Below, piece by piece: positions 9,244-17,005 of a DNA stretch of 54,892 nt. The notes below the pieces were generated by a model. That model was not told the DNA's origin and made no database searches. It saw nothing but the letters and a program-made list of their open reading frames with translations. How positions within the stretch are numbered: position 1 is the first letter of the stretch; the number at the start of each line of letters is the position of its first letter. The DNA comes from Pseudomonadota bacterium. Its GTDB lineage: Bacteria > Pseudomonadota > Gammaproteobacteria > Steroidobacterales > Steroidobacteraceae. The position numbers and the translations under genes are program-made. The DNA lies in assembly GCA_963205255.1 (NCBI GenBank), contig CAUJIK010000073.1:1-54892 (forward strand). The letters run 5' to 3'.

Positions 9244-10092
9244 ATGATGTCGATCAAGCCCCGCAATCTTCTGCTGGCCGGCTGCGCGGCAGGCCTTCTG
9301 GCCGCCTGCGGCGGCTCTTCGCCGCCCCCAGCGGCCAATGCCGCCCAGGAGGCCGAGTTGCAGCAGCGCGAAGCCGACCTCGCGGCCCGCGAGGCTGCGC
9401 TGGCCCAGCAGCAGGCCGACGCAGCCGCAGCCGAGGCTGCCGCAGCGCCCGTTCCTGAGCCTGTTGCGCCTCCTCCGGTCGCGGCAGCCCCCAAGCCCGC
9501 GCCCAAGCCGGCTCCGAAGCCTGCCGCGAGCAAGCCCGCGTCCAGCGAGCCGGCTGCCGCATTGCCGGCTCCCCGCCTCGTCACCGTACCGTCGGGCACC
9601 CGGCTGGAGATGTCGCTGGCCTCGGACCTCACCACCAAGACCGCGCAGGTGGGTGACCGCGTGCGCGCACGCCTGGCGCAGGATGTGGTCGTCGACGGCC
9701 GTGTCGCGCTGGCGCAGGGCACCGTGGTCTCGGGCCAGATCGTCACCGTGGTCTCCGGCAGCAAGAAGATCGGCGGTGTGCCGACGCTCGCCATGCGCTT
9801 CGAGCAAATCGAGCTGGCCGGCGGCGGCAGCCTGCCCGTCAACGGCGAGGTCACGCAGACCGGCCGCAGCGACACCGCGCGCGACGCGGCGAAGATCGCT
9901 GGCGGCGCCGCGGCCGGCGCCATCATCGGCAACCAGATCGGCCATGGCGACGGCAACAAGGTGATCGGCGGCATCCTCGGCGGCGCCATCGGCGCCGTGG
10001 CGGCCAAGAAGACCGGCGCCGAAGTCGAACTCGCGGCCGGCACGCCGCTGGCGATCTCGCTGACCAGCCCGCTCGAGGTCACACTGCCTTGA
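9244..10092 (+). CDS. glycine-zipper lipoprotein with Ala/Pro linker
   Basis: The 282-residue lipoprotein has a lipobox (GLLAAC), a coiled-coil-like Gln/Glu/Ala segment (about 35-70, QQREADLAAREAALAQQ) and a Pro/Ala/Lys linker (about 75-115). A beta-rich domain (VPSGTRLEMSLASDLTTKTA) is followed by a glycine-zipper hairpin near the C-terminus (GGAAAGAIIGNQIG and VIGGILGGAIGAVAAKK). Such zippers insert in or pack against membranes. The role is probably envelope-structural, but the substrate is unknown. Start 9244 follows AAGGAGAATCG; ATG 9247 is equally possible. It lies 37 bases after the pump and is followed by a clear terminator, so it probably ends this transcription unit. Confidence 0.85.
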   Translation: MMSIKPRNLLLAGCAAGLLAACGGSSPPPAANAAQEAELQQREADLAAREAALAQQQADAAAAEAAAAPVPEPVAPPPVAAAPKPAPKPAPKPAASKPASSEPAAALPAPRLVTVPSGTRLEMSLASDLTTKTAQVGDRVRARLAQDVVVDGRVALAQGTVVSGQIVTVVSGSKKIGGVPTLAMRFEQIELAGGGSLPVNGEVTQTGRSDTARDAAKIAGGAAAGAIIGNQIGHGDGNKVIGGILGGAIGAVAAKKTGAEVELAAGTPLAISLTSPLEVTLP

Positions 10093-10098
10093 GCCTGT

Positions 10099-10131
10099 GG
10101 CCTGCTCTCGCAACGCGGGAGCAGGCCTTTT
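10099..10131 (+). terminator. rho-independent terminator after glycine-zipper gene
   Basis: GGCCTGCTC (10099-10107) pairs perfectly with GAGCAGGCC (10119-10127) around an 11-base loop and is followed by TTTT. It lies seven bases past the stop at 10092 and just before the convergent stop of the synthase gene. Confidence 0.85.
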
Positions 10132-11210
10132 CAGCCCGCGGCGCGCTCGCGGCGTGCGATCTGTTCGCGCACCATCTCGAGCGCGCTGTGCGGCGCAGGC
10201 GGCAGCGCCGCCTCCGACGTGCCAAGCGGCACAATCCTTTCTCCCCAGCGCGCCAGGTGCGCGCACCAGGTCAGCCCGGCGCCGAAGGCAGGCATGAGCA
10301 ACGTCGCTCCCGGCTTCACCCGCCCTTCCTCCAGCGCCTCCACCAATGCAATCGGCACCGTGCCCGCGGACATGTTGCCGTAGCGCTGCACGTTCACGAA
10401 CACGCGCTCCATGGGGATATCCACACGCCGCGCCACGGCCTCGATGATGCGCAGGTTCGCCTGGTGCGGAATGACGAGATCGACATCACCGGCCGCAAGG
10501 CCGCGCCGCGCCAGCACATCGGCCGCCGCCTGGCCCATGCCGAGCACCGCGCGCTTGAAGATCTCCTGCCCCTCGAACACCCATTCCGTCTGCCCGTAAC
10601 GGCGCTGAAGATCCGCATAACGCGCGCCCATGCCGTGGATCACCAGCGCATCGCGACCGGCCACATCGCAGCCGAGTTTCTCGGCCAGCAGCCCCTGCTC
10701 TTCTTCCACCGCCTCGATCACGATGGCGGCGCAGCCATCACCGAACAGCACCGATACATTGCGGTTGCTCCAGTCCATGAAGCGGCTGATCACTTCGCCG
10801 CCGACGACGAGCGCATTGCGCACCACGCCACTGCGCACCATGGCGTTGGCCGTGGACCAGGCATAGAGGAAGCTGGTGCAGGCGGTGTTCACGTCCATGG
10901 ATGCGGCCCGCATGGCGCCCAGCCGCTGCTGCAACCCCGAGGCCTGGTTGGGCGCCTGGTCCTCGTAGCTCGTGGTGCCGAAGACGATGAGCTCGATGTC
11001 GGCCGGGTCGCGACCGGCGGCGGCCAGTGCGCGGTGCGCGGCCACGTCGGCAAGTTCGCCCAGCCCCACATGCGAGATGCGCCGCTCGCGGATGCCGGTA
11101 CGTGTGGTGATCCACTCGTCGCTGGTGTCGAGGAAAGTGGCAAGGTCGGCGTTGGTGAGCACGGCGGGGGGCAGGCATTTGCCCCAGCCGGTGATGGCTG
11201 CATGGGTCAT
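10131..11210 (-). CDS. FabH-like 3-oxoacyl-ACP synthase III family protein
   Basis: This is a thiolase-fold condensing enzyme that would join an acyl-CoA or acyl starter to a malonyl-ACP or similar extender. It has 359 residues from ATG 11210. The catalytic triad is visible: Cys111 in NTACTSF, His249 in IPHQANLRI and Asn279 in RYGNMSAG. DEWITTRTGIRERRI is the standard N-terminal signature. It is about 30 residues longer than housekeeping FabH because of a charged C-terminal tail, so it may be a specialised KAS III. It is divergent from a desaturase (129 bases between starts), which suggests a shared role in fatty-acid or lipid modification. That link is inference. Confidence 0.88.
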   Translation of the reverse strand: MTHAAITGWGKCLPPAVLTNADLATFLDTSDEWITTRTGIRERRISHVGLGELADVAAHRALAAAGRDPADIELIVFGTTSYEDQAPNQASGLQQRLGAMRAASMDVNTACTSFLYAWSTANAMVRSGVVRNALVVGGEVISRFMDWSNRNVSVLFGDGCAAIVIEAVEEEQGLLAEKLGCDVAGRDALVIHGMGARYADLQRRYGQTEWVFEGQEIFKRAVLGMGQAAADVLARRGLAAGDVDLVIPHQANLRIIEAVARRVDIPMERVFVNVQRYGNMSAGTVPIALVEALEEGRVKPGATLLMPAFGAGLTWCAHLARWGERIVPLGTSEAALPPAPHSALEMVREQIARRERAAG

Positions 11211-11339
11211 GCCCGCAAGCTTAAACCGATGCCGGCACGGCCGCGCCGGCCTTTCGGACGCCTCCCGGTAGCCACGAGGCAGGCAGTCCCGTAGACTGCC
11301 CCGGCCCTTGCCGACGATCACAACTACAAGGACCGGCGA

Positions 11340-12425
11340 TTGAGCAAGCCAGTGGACGAGTTCGAGCGTCGCAAACGCGCGCTCATCCGGCGCTACGGCA
11401 ACAGCAGCAACCGCATCGGGCTGCTGCAGAGCTTCACCACCCTGGCACCTCTGGCCGCGCTGTGGGCACTGGCGATCTGGAGCGCCCCGCGCCATCCCTG
11501 GCTCACCGTGCTCGCCACGGTGGGCATCATGCTGTTCCTGGTGCGCGTATTCGCGCTGATGCACGAATGCGGGCACGGCGCCCTGTTCCGCAGCCGCTGG
11601 CTGAACCGCGCCATGGGCTTCCTCTACGGCGTGCTCTCCGCCATGCCGCAGTATGTCTGGTCGCGCCATCACGATTTCCATCACCGCAACAACGGCAACT
11701 GGGAGCGCTACCGGGGGCCCCTGTCCACGATGTCGACCGCCGAATACGCGGCGCTCACTCCGGCGCAGCAACGCCGCTACCGTCTCTTGCGGCACATCCT
11801 GCTCGCGCCGCTGGGCGGCTTCGTCTACCTGATCTTCAACCCGCGCTGGAACTGGCTGAAGGGAAACCTCTCGCTGGCCGCGCACCTGGTGCGCGGCCGC
11901 GGCCCTGCCTCCTTCCAGACGCGCTACTGGAAGACCTGGAAGGAATACCGCCACATGAGCGCCAACAATGTGGTGCTGCTTTCCGCGTGGCAGATCATGA
12001 GCGAGGTCGCGGGCGCCAGCGTCTTCTTCCCGATCTATCTGTGCTCGCTGTCGGTGGCCGGCGGGGTGGGCATCATGCTGTTCACGGTGCAGCACAACTT
12101 CGAGCATGCCTACGCGGCCCCGACCTCGACCTGGGACTATGACGAAGGCGCCCTGCACGGCACGAGCTTCCTGGTGCTGCCGGCCTGGATGAACTGGTTC
12201 ACGGCGCACATCGGCTTCCACCATGTGCATCACCTGTCGGCGCAGATCCCCAACTACCACCTGGTGCAATGTCACCGCGAGAATGCGGACCTGTTCGAGA
12301 CCGTCCCGCGGCTGAGCCTGAGGCAGGTGCCCGCCTCGCTCCAGTGCCTGCTCTGGGACCAGCGCAACGAGCGCATCATCTCGTTCGCCGAATACGAGCG
12401 CGGAACAGGCAGCGCGACGATTTAA
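11340..12425 (+). CDS. membrane fatty acid desaturase
   Basis: This is an integral-membrane di-iron enzyme that introduces double bonds into acyl chains of lipids. Its 361 residues carry the three histidine clusters of the family: HECGH at 75-79, HHDFHH at 110-115 and HHVHH at 294-298. An extra QHNFEH (252-256) supplies a further ligand. Hydrophobic segments surround these. The start is TTG at 11340, preceded by AAGGACCGGCGA; no ATG lies between it and the conserved region. It resembles delta-12-type desaturases, but regiospecificity cannot be read from the sequence. It is divergent from the FabH-like gene. Confidence 0.9.
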   Translation: MSKPVDEFERRKRALIRRYGNSSNRIGLLQSFTTLAPLAALWALAIWSAPRHPWLTVLATVGIMLFLVRVFALMHECGHGALFRSRWLNRAMGFLYGVLSAMPQYVWSRHHDFHHRNNGNWERYRGPLSTMSTAEYAALTPAQQRRYRLLRHILLAPLGGFVYLIFNPRWNWLKGNLSLAAHLVRGRGPASFQTRYWKTWKEYRHMSANNVVLLSAWQIMSEVAGASVFFPIYLCSLSVAGGVGIMLFTVQHNFEHAYAAPTSTWDYDEGALHGTSFLVLPAWMNWFTAHIGFHHVHHLSAQIPNYHLVQCHRENADLFETVPRLSLRQVPASLQCLLWDQRNERIISFAEYERGTGSATI

Positions 12426-12440
12426 CCCCGTCCGGCGGCG

Positions 12441-12477
12441 CCATTCGTACTGGGATATCAGTGTCCCAAGCGAATGG
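12441..12477 (+). promoter_or_regulatory. hairpin or palindrome overlapping the ribosome site of the next gene
   Basis: CCATTCG (12441-12447) pairs with CGAATGG (12471-12477), and inside it TGGGA (12451-12455) pairs with TCCCA (12464-12468). The final GG of the outer arm belongs to the GGAG ribosome site (12476-12479) of the gene starting at 12486. It could mask translation, or be an operator palindrome. There is no T-run, so it is not a classical terminator for the desaturase. Confidence 0.5.
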
Positions 12478-12485
12478 AGCTGAAC

Positions 12486-13286
12486 ATGAACCGGATTGCC
12501 TGTGTCCTGCTGGCCGGCCTCGCCTCCACCCAGGCCCTGGCCGTCGGCAAGCTCGCCGATGTGTCCCTCACCGACCGCGACAGCGGCCAGACGCTGAGGG
12601 CCCACTACCATCGCGGCGAATACTGGGTGGCGGGAAGACCAGGCGCCCACTACGCCATCCAGATCACCAGCCGCACGGGCGCCCGGCTGCTGGCGGTGAC
12701 CTCGGTCGACGGCATCAATGTCATCAGCGGCGAGACCGCGGCCTTCGCGCAGCGCGGCTATGTGTTCGATCCCTGGACGGGCTACGACATCGCGGGCTGG
12801 CGCAAGAGTGATGCGCAGATCGCCGCCTTCACCTTCACCTCGATCCCCAGATCCTATGCGGCGCGCACGGGGCGTCCGGACAATGTGGGTGTGATCGGTG
12901 TGGCGTTGTTCCGTGAACGGGCGGCGCCGGTGTTCGTGCCACCCATCGCCGAAGCCGTGCCCGCGCCAGCGCCGTCCGCACGCGCCGACATGGAGTCGGT
13001 GGCGAAGGAAGCAGCCGACAATGCGGCCGACACGGCCGGAGCTTCACAGAGCCGCCGCGAGCGGCTCGCGCAAGCACCGTCGCTGGGCACCGGCCATGGC
13101 CGCCGCGAATATTCTCAGGTCCGCAACGTGGCTTTCGAGCGCGAGCGCGAACAGCCCAATGAGCTGATCCGCATCCGCTACGACAGCCACGAGAACCTGG
13201 TCGCCATGGGTGTGATCAAGCCGGCGCCGCGCCGTCCACAGGCATTTCCCAATGATCAGCGCCTGGGCTACGTACCGGACCCCTGA
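12486..13286 (+). CDS. secreted hypothetical protein upstream of the sigma factor
   Basis: The protein has 266 residues from ATG 12486 (site GGAG seven bases upstream) with a signal peptide ending TQALAVG. The first half is a compact beta-rich domain with YWVAGRPGAHYAIQITSRTG, YVFDPWTGYDIAGWRK and DNVGVIGVALFRE. It is followed by a Pro/Ala-rich linker near 150-165 and a charged C-terminal part with Arg-Glu repeats and YDSHENLVAMGVIKP. The family is not recognised. It precedes the ECF sigma gene by 38 bases on the same strand, so it may be a periplasmic component or target of that regulon. This is inferred from position only. Confidence 0.75.
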   Translation: MNRIACVLLAGLASTQALAVGKLADVSLTDRDSGQTLRAHYHRGEYWVAGRPGAHYAIQITSRTGARLLAVTSVDGINVISGETAAFAQRGYVFDPWTGYDIAGWRKSDAQIAAFTFTSIPRSYAARTGRPDNVGVIGVALFRERAAPVFVPPIAEAVPAPAPSARADMESVAKEAADNAADTAGASQSRRERLAQAPSLGTGHGRREYSQVRNVAFEREREQPNELIRIRYDSHENLVAMGVIKPAPRRPQAFPNDQRLGYVPDP

Positions 13287-13323
13287 GGCCACCGTCACGG
13301 AAGCGCGGCGCGCTTCTGCGATA

Positions 13324-13911
13324 ATGCCGCGGATGGACGCAGCGGCAGATGCGGATGAAGCGCTCGTCGCCCGCTATGTAACGGGCGACGTCGCGGCATT
13401 CGAAGCGCTGTATGCGCGGCACGAGTTGCCGCTGTGGCGCTACCTGCTGCGGCAATGCGGCGATCGCGGCGCGGCCGAAGAGCTGATGCAGGAAGTCTGG
13501 TTCACCGTCACGCGCGAAGCGCCGCGCTTTCGCCCGGAGGGGCGCTTCACCGCCTGGCTCTACACGCTGGCGCGCCATCGCCTCATCGACCGGCATCGCA
13601 CCACGCATCGTCACCAGAGCCTGGATGCGGCCCACGCCTATGATGGCGGCACGCTGGCCGGGCAGCTCGCCGATGAGCGCGCGCCCTCGCCGCTTGCTGA
13701 AAGCCAGCGCGCCGAACAGGGCGAAGCCATCCTTGCCGCCCTGGCGCGGTTGCCGCCTGTACAGCGCGAGGCCTTCGTATTGCAGGCAGAATCCGGCATG
13801 AGTATCGAGGAGATCGCCACCGTCACCGGGACCAGTTTCGAAACCGCCAAGAGCCGGCTGCGCTATGCACGCGACAGACTCAAGGCCCTGCTGCGGGATC
13901 ACGCATCATGA
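13324..13911 (+). CDS. ECF-type RNA polymerase sigma-70 factor
   Basis: This is an alternative sigma factor that redirects RNA polymerase to stress or envelope promoters. It has 195 residues if started at ATG 13324, with ATG 13333 as an alternative. Region 2 spans about residues 20-90 (GDVAAFEALYARHELPLWRY, EELMQEVWFTVTR, FTAWLYTLARHRLIDRHR). Region 4 follows at about 140-190 (LARLPPVQREAFVLQAESG, SIEEIATVTGTSFETAKSRL), including the -35-binding helix-turn-helix. Size and two-domain layout match ECF sigmas. Its stop overlaps the start of the next gene (ATGA), so sigma and presumed anti-sigma are made together. Confidence 0.92.
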   Translation: MPRMDAAADADEALVARYVTGDVAAFEALYARHELPLWRYLLRQCGDRGAAEELMQEVWFTVTREAPRFRPEGRFTAWLYTLARHRLIDRHRTTHRHQSLDAAHAYDGGTLAGQLADERAPSPLAESQRAEQGEAILAALARLPPVQREAFVLQAESGMSIEEIATVTGTSFETAKSRLRYARDRLKALLRDHAS

Positions 13912-14723
13912 GCGCACCGGATTCCGACGAACTGCTGCAAGCCTACCGCCGCGCCAGTGCGGCGGAAGCCGGCGCACCGCCGCGGGCGTTGCGCGACACC
14001 ATCCTCGCCGAGGCCACTGCCGCGGCGCGGCGGCGCATACCGGCCGCCAACGATTCGCGCTTCCACTGGCGCGCCGTCGCCGGCGTCGCGGTGCTGGGCG
14101 TCGCGGTGCTGCTGTGGCGCCAGATGGATCCCCGGCTGTCGACGACGCCGCGCGAAATCGTGCCCGCGCCAACCGCTGCTCCTGCGCCAGCAGCCGCGCC
14201 TTCACCAGCCGGAGCCGAAGGGGTCTCCCGGGAAATGCCGGCGGCCGAGGCAGCGGCGCCGCCGGCCAATGAACCCGAGAATCGGGCCCGCGTTGCCGAC
14301 TCCACCGCTCCACCAGCTCCGCCACCGCCACCGCCATCGATGGCACAGATCTCGCGTGACGATGCCGCACGCATCGAAGCTTCACGCAGCGATGCGCTGG
14401 CGCGCAGCGCCCGCGAGTTCGATTCGCTGGCCAGCACCGAGGCTCTGTCCGCCATGGAATCCTCCAGCGCCGCCACACTATTGCGACAGCACTTCCCGCA
14501 ACAGTACGCCAGCAACAATCCGCCGCAGGCCCTGTGGCTGGTGCAGGATGAAACCGGAAACATCTTGCACAGCGGAGAGGCAAACGCGGACGACGACCTC
14601 GCGGCCATCGCCCGGACCATCGAGCCCGCGCTCGCCGGCCGCCGGCTCGGCCCATGGCGGACAGATACCGTGCCCAACGCGCATGGCCTGCCCATCACGA
14701 TCAGCGTCGCGCAGACCCGATAG
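13908..14723 (+). CDS. putative single-pass anti-sigma factor
   Basis: The 271-residue membrane protein is translationally coupled to the ECF sigma gene. The N-terminal about 48 cytoplasmic residues (DELLQAYRRASAAEAGAPPR) are short for an anti-sigma domain. A transmembrane helix follows at about 52-67 (VAGVAVLGVAVLLW), then a long Pro/Ala-rich periplasmic linker and a folded C-terminal domain (TLLRQHFPQQYASNNPPQAL, IARTIEPALAGRRLGPWRTD). No zinc-binding HxxxCxxC motif is seen, so it is not a classical ZAS protein. Position and topology support sigma inhibition released by a periplasmic signal. The assignment is contextual. Confidence 0.7.
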   Translation: MSAPDSDELLQAYRRASAAEAGAPPRALRDTILAEATAAARRRIPAANDSRFHWRAVAGVAVLGVAVLLWRQMDPRLSTTPREIVPAPTAAPAPAAAPSPAGAEGVSREMPAAEAAAPPANEPENRARVADSTAPPAPPPPPPSMAQISRDDAARIEASRSDALARSAREFDSLASTEALSAMESSSAATLLRQHFPQQYASNNPPQALWLVQDETGNILHSGEANADDDLAAIARTIEPALAGRRLGPWRTDTVPNAHGLPITISVAQTR

Positions 14724-14725
14724 AC

Positions 14726-15199
14726 ATGCGCCTGCGATCACTCACCACCCTGTTGTGCGCGGCATTGCTGGCAGCCTGTGCCGGCGCGCCGCGCACCACG
14801 CCCGATTCCGGCGCCGCGGCAGTCCGGCAGACAACCACCGGCGAACAGATCGTCGCGCACGCGCTGGCACAACTGGGCAAACCCTACCGCTACGGCGGCA
14901 ATGGCCCCGATGCCTTCGACTGCAGCGGCCTGGTGAGCTATGCGCACGACCGGACCGGCATCACGACACCCCGCACCACGTCCGACCAGTTCCGCGCCGC
15001 GCGCACCGTGAAACGCGAGGAACTGACCGCGGGAGACCTGCTGTTCTTCCGCATCGGCGGCACGATCAGCCATGTGGGCATCTACGCGGGCGACGGGCGT
15101 TTCGTGCACGCGCCCCAGACGGGCCGTTCAGTGGAAACCCGTTCGATCGACGACAGCTATTTCCGCAGCCGGCTCGCCGGTATCCGGCGACTGCACTGA
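14726..15199 (+). CDS. NlpC/P60 family lipoprotein endopeptidase
   Basis: This is an outer-membrane or periplasmic peptidoglycan hydrolase cutting peptide stems. It has 157 residues from ATG 14726, two bases after the anti-sigma stop. The lipobox LLAAC gives Cys18. The domain carries GKPYRYGGNGPDAFDCSGLV with catalytic Cys66, ISHVGIYAG with His116 and FVHAPQTG with His128, the usual Cys-His-His arrangement. Length matches Spr/MepS-type enzymes. It is likely co-transcribed with the sigma/anti-sigma pair, which would fit a cell-wall stress regulon (inference). It converges on the cyclophilin gene with six bases between stops. Confidence 0.92.
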   Translation: MRLRSLTTLLCAALLAACAGAPRTTPDSGAAAVRQTTTGEQIVAHALAQLGKPYRYGGNGPDAFDCSGLVSYAHDRTGITTPRTTSDQFRAARTVKREELTAGDLLFFRIGGTISHVGIYAGDGRFVHAPQTGRSVETRSIDDSYFRSRLAGIRRLH

Positions 15200-15205
15200 A
15201 GCGGC

Positions 15206-15844
15206 TTACTCGCGGCGCGCGAGGACGATCTGCACCGGCTGCGCCAGCATCTGCCCCTTCATGCCTTCATCGCCCGCATCGGGATCGCGAGGCTGCATCA
15301 GTATCTGTCGCACGATGTTCATGCCATCGATCACCTGGCCGAACGCCGCGTACCCCGGATCGTCCTGCGCCGGATTGCCATCCAGCGTGACCAGATCACC
15401 GATCACGATGAAGAAGTCCGATGTGGCCGTTCCCGGGTCGAGGCGCGCCATGGAAATCGTGCCGTCCTTGTGGCTGATGCCCGTCTGCGCCGGCGACTCA
15501 TGCGCAACAGGCTCGAACTGCCGGGATGCATCGCCCCGCAGGCCGGCCTGCACCAGCCCGAACTCGCCTTCACCGCCGACCTCCAGGGCGCGGTAGAAGT
15601 TGATGCCGTCGAAGCGCTTGGCATCCACGTAACGAAGGAAATTGGCCGTGCTCAGCGGCGCGCGCTGTGTATCCAGCGCCAGGCGGATATTGCCCAGCGT
15701 GGTCATCAGGACCACATGGACCGGAGCTGCCCCTTCGGCCGGGGTGGCTTCCTCAACCGGCGCATCCTGGGCCTGGGCGGCAATGCAGAACAGGCCCGCG
15801 GCGGCGAGCAGCGAAGCGGCAAGGATCTGTCGGGCGGATTTCAT
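15206..15844 (-). CDS. secreted cyclophilin-type peptidyl-prolyl isomerase
   Basis: This enzyme catalyses cis-trans isomerisation of prolyl bonds in the periplasm. It has 212 residues with a signal peptide ending IAAQAQD and a short acidic/Ala linker. The cyclophilin domain shows TTLGNIRLALDTQRAPLSTA, FDGINFYRAL, GTISMARLDPGTATSDFFI and YAAFGQVIDGMNIV. The active-site Arg and Phe usual near FYRVI and FFI are kept; the Gln-rich and Trp positions differ, as in many bacterial secreted forms. It is convergent with the NlpC/P60 gene and lies 39 bases downstream of the metal-uptake operon end on the same strand. Confidence 0.9.
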   Translation of the reverse strand: MKSARQILAASLLAAAGLFCIAAQAQDAPVEEATPAEGAAPVHVVLMTTLGNIRLALDTQRAPLSTANFLRYVDAKRFDGINFYRALEVGGEGEFGLVQAGLRGDASRQFEPVAHESPAQTGISHKDGTISMARLDPGTATSDFFIVIGDLVTLDGNPAQDDPGYAAFGQVIDGMNIVRQILMQPRDPDAGDEGMKGQMLAQPVQIVLARRE

Positions 15845-15882
15845 GTCCCAACGATACGCGAAGTGGCCGCCCCGCTCCCAGC

Positions 15883-16989
15883 TCAGGGCGCGGCCAGCGC
15901 CTGCCGCAGAGCCTCGAGATTGCCGCGCAGGATCTGCTGCAGGCCATCCACCGCCAGCTGCCGATCCTTGACCAGACCAGGATCGGCCGGATCGAGCACC
16001 ACCAGCCTCGCTCCGCCCGCGCGCACGGCCTGCTGGATGGCTTCACTGGGCTGCCAGCGATGCAGCACCACCTTGATGTCCTGCTCACGCAGATGCCTCG
16101 TCAGCGCCGCCAGATCCTCTGGCGTCCAGCGCACGTCCTGCTTGATGAAGTAGCCGTCGACGAACAATCCCAGATCGTTGGTGAGATAGACGAAGTCGCC
16201 CGTCAGCGCGAACACCACATCCGAACCGCTGGCGAGCAGGTGCCGCTGATACTCATCGCGTTCGCCGAGCAGCGAATGACGCAGCGTCGCGAGATTGCGC
16301 GCGATGGCGCCGGCCGAATCAGGAAACAGCGCCGCCAGATCATGGGCAATGATGTCGGCCATGCGCACGGCGTTGGAGACACTGAGCCAGAAATACGGGG
16401 CGACGGACGCTTCTGCCGCCGGCTCGCCCTCGCCTGGCGCGACCGTCTCACTGGCCGTGACCGCCTCGCCCGCCCAGGCGGCGTTGGTGCGCGGCAGGGG
16501 CGTCAGCGCCACGCCCGGCATGTCCAGCTGCCAGGGAATGGCGGCGTCGATGTTCACCACGCGCACATTCGCCTGGCGCGCGAAGCGGTACAGGGGATCG
16601 GACGGCAGCGCATTGGTCAGGCTCACCACTGCCGCGGCCTCGCCGAACACCGGACCGAGCTCGTCCATGCGCCGCTGCACATAGTCCTTGAGGAGCGAGA
16701 ACTGGCGCCCGTCGGCGGGCACATTGTGCACTTCGATGGGAGTGCCGGTGGCAAGCGCAGCGGTGAGCGAATAGGTGGCCTGCGCGCCCGTGAGCACCAG
16801 GGGCTTTGCCGCGGCGTCGAGCGGCCTTGCCGCCGTGGCAGCCGGCGCGGAGGCGGCCGGGGTTGCCGCAGCGGCCGGCGCCGCGGCAGCGAGCACGGCC
16901 GCAACCACGCCGCTGCCCAGCAGCAGCGCCAGCCGCGCCCGCATGGCGGATGGCGCCTTGTAACGGACGACTTCTGTAGCAGGATTCAC
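15883..16989 (-). CDS. second ZnuA/TroA-family metal-binding protein of the operon
   Basis: This is a predicted periplasmic solute-binding protein of cluster A-I, which feeds zinc, manganese or related metals to an ABC permease. It has 368 residues from GTG 16989 (GGGGAGG site); ATG 16944 is a shorter option. A hydrophobic signal segment is followed by an Ala-rich linker. The C-terminal lobe fits the family (DLGLFVDGYFIKQDVRWTPE, LTRHLREQDIKVVLHRW, VDGLQQILRGNLEALRQAL). The canonical His ligands are not obvious, unlike the other binding protein at 18632-19549, so it may bind a different metal or act as a partner. It lies 16 bases after the permease stop. Confidence 0.75.
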   Translation of the reverse strand: MNPATEVVRYKAPSAMRARLALLLGSGVVAAVLAAAAPAAAATPAASAPAATAARPLDAAAKPLVLTGAQATYSLTAALATGTPIEVHNVPADGRQFSLLKDYVQRRMDELGPVFGEAAAVVSLTNALPSDPLYRFARQANVRVVNIDAAIPWQLDMPGVALTPLPRTNAAWAGEAVTASETVAPGEGEPAAEASVAPYFWLSVSNAVRMADIIAHDLAALFPDSAGAIARNLATLRHSLLGERDEYQRHLLASGSDVVFALTGDFVYLTNDLGLFVDGYFIKQDVRWTPEDLAALTRHLREQDIKVVLHRWQPSEAIQQAVRAGGARLVVLDPADPGLVKDRQLAVDGLQQILRGNLEALRQALAAP

Positions 16990-17005
16990 GGCGGGTTCCT
17001 CCCCT

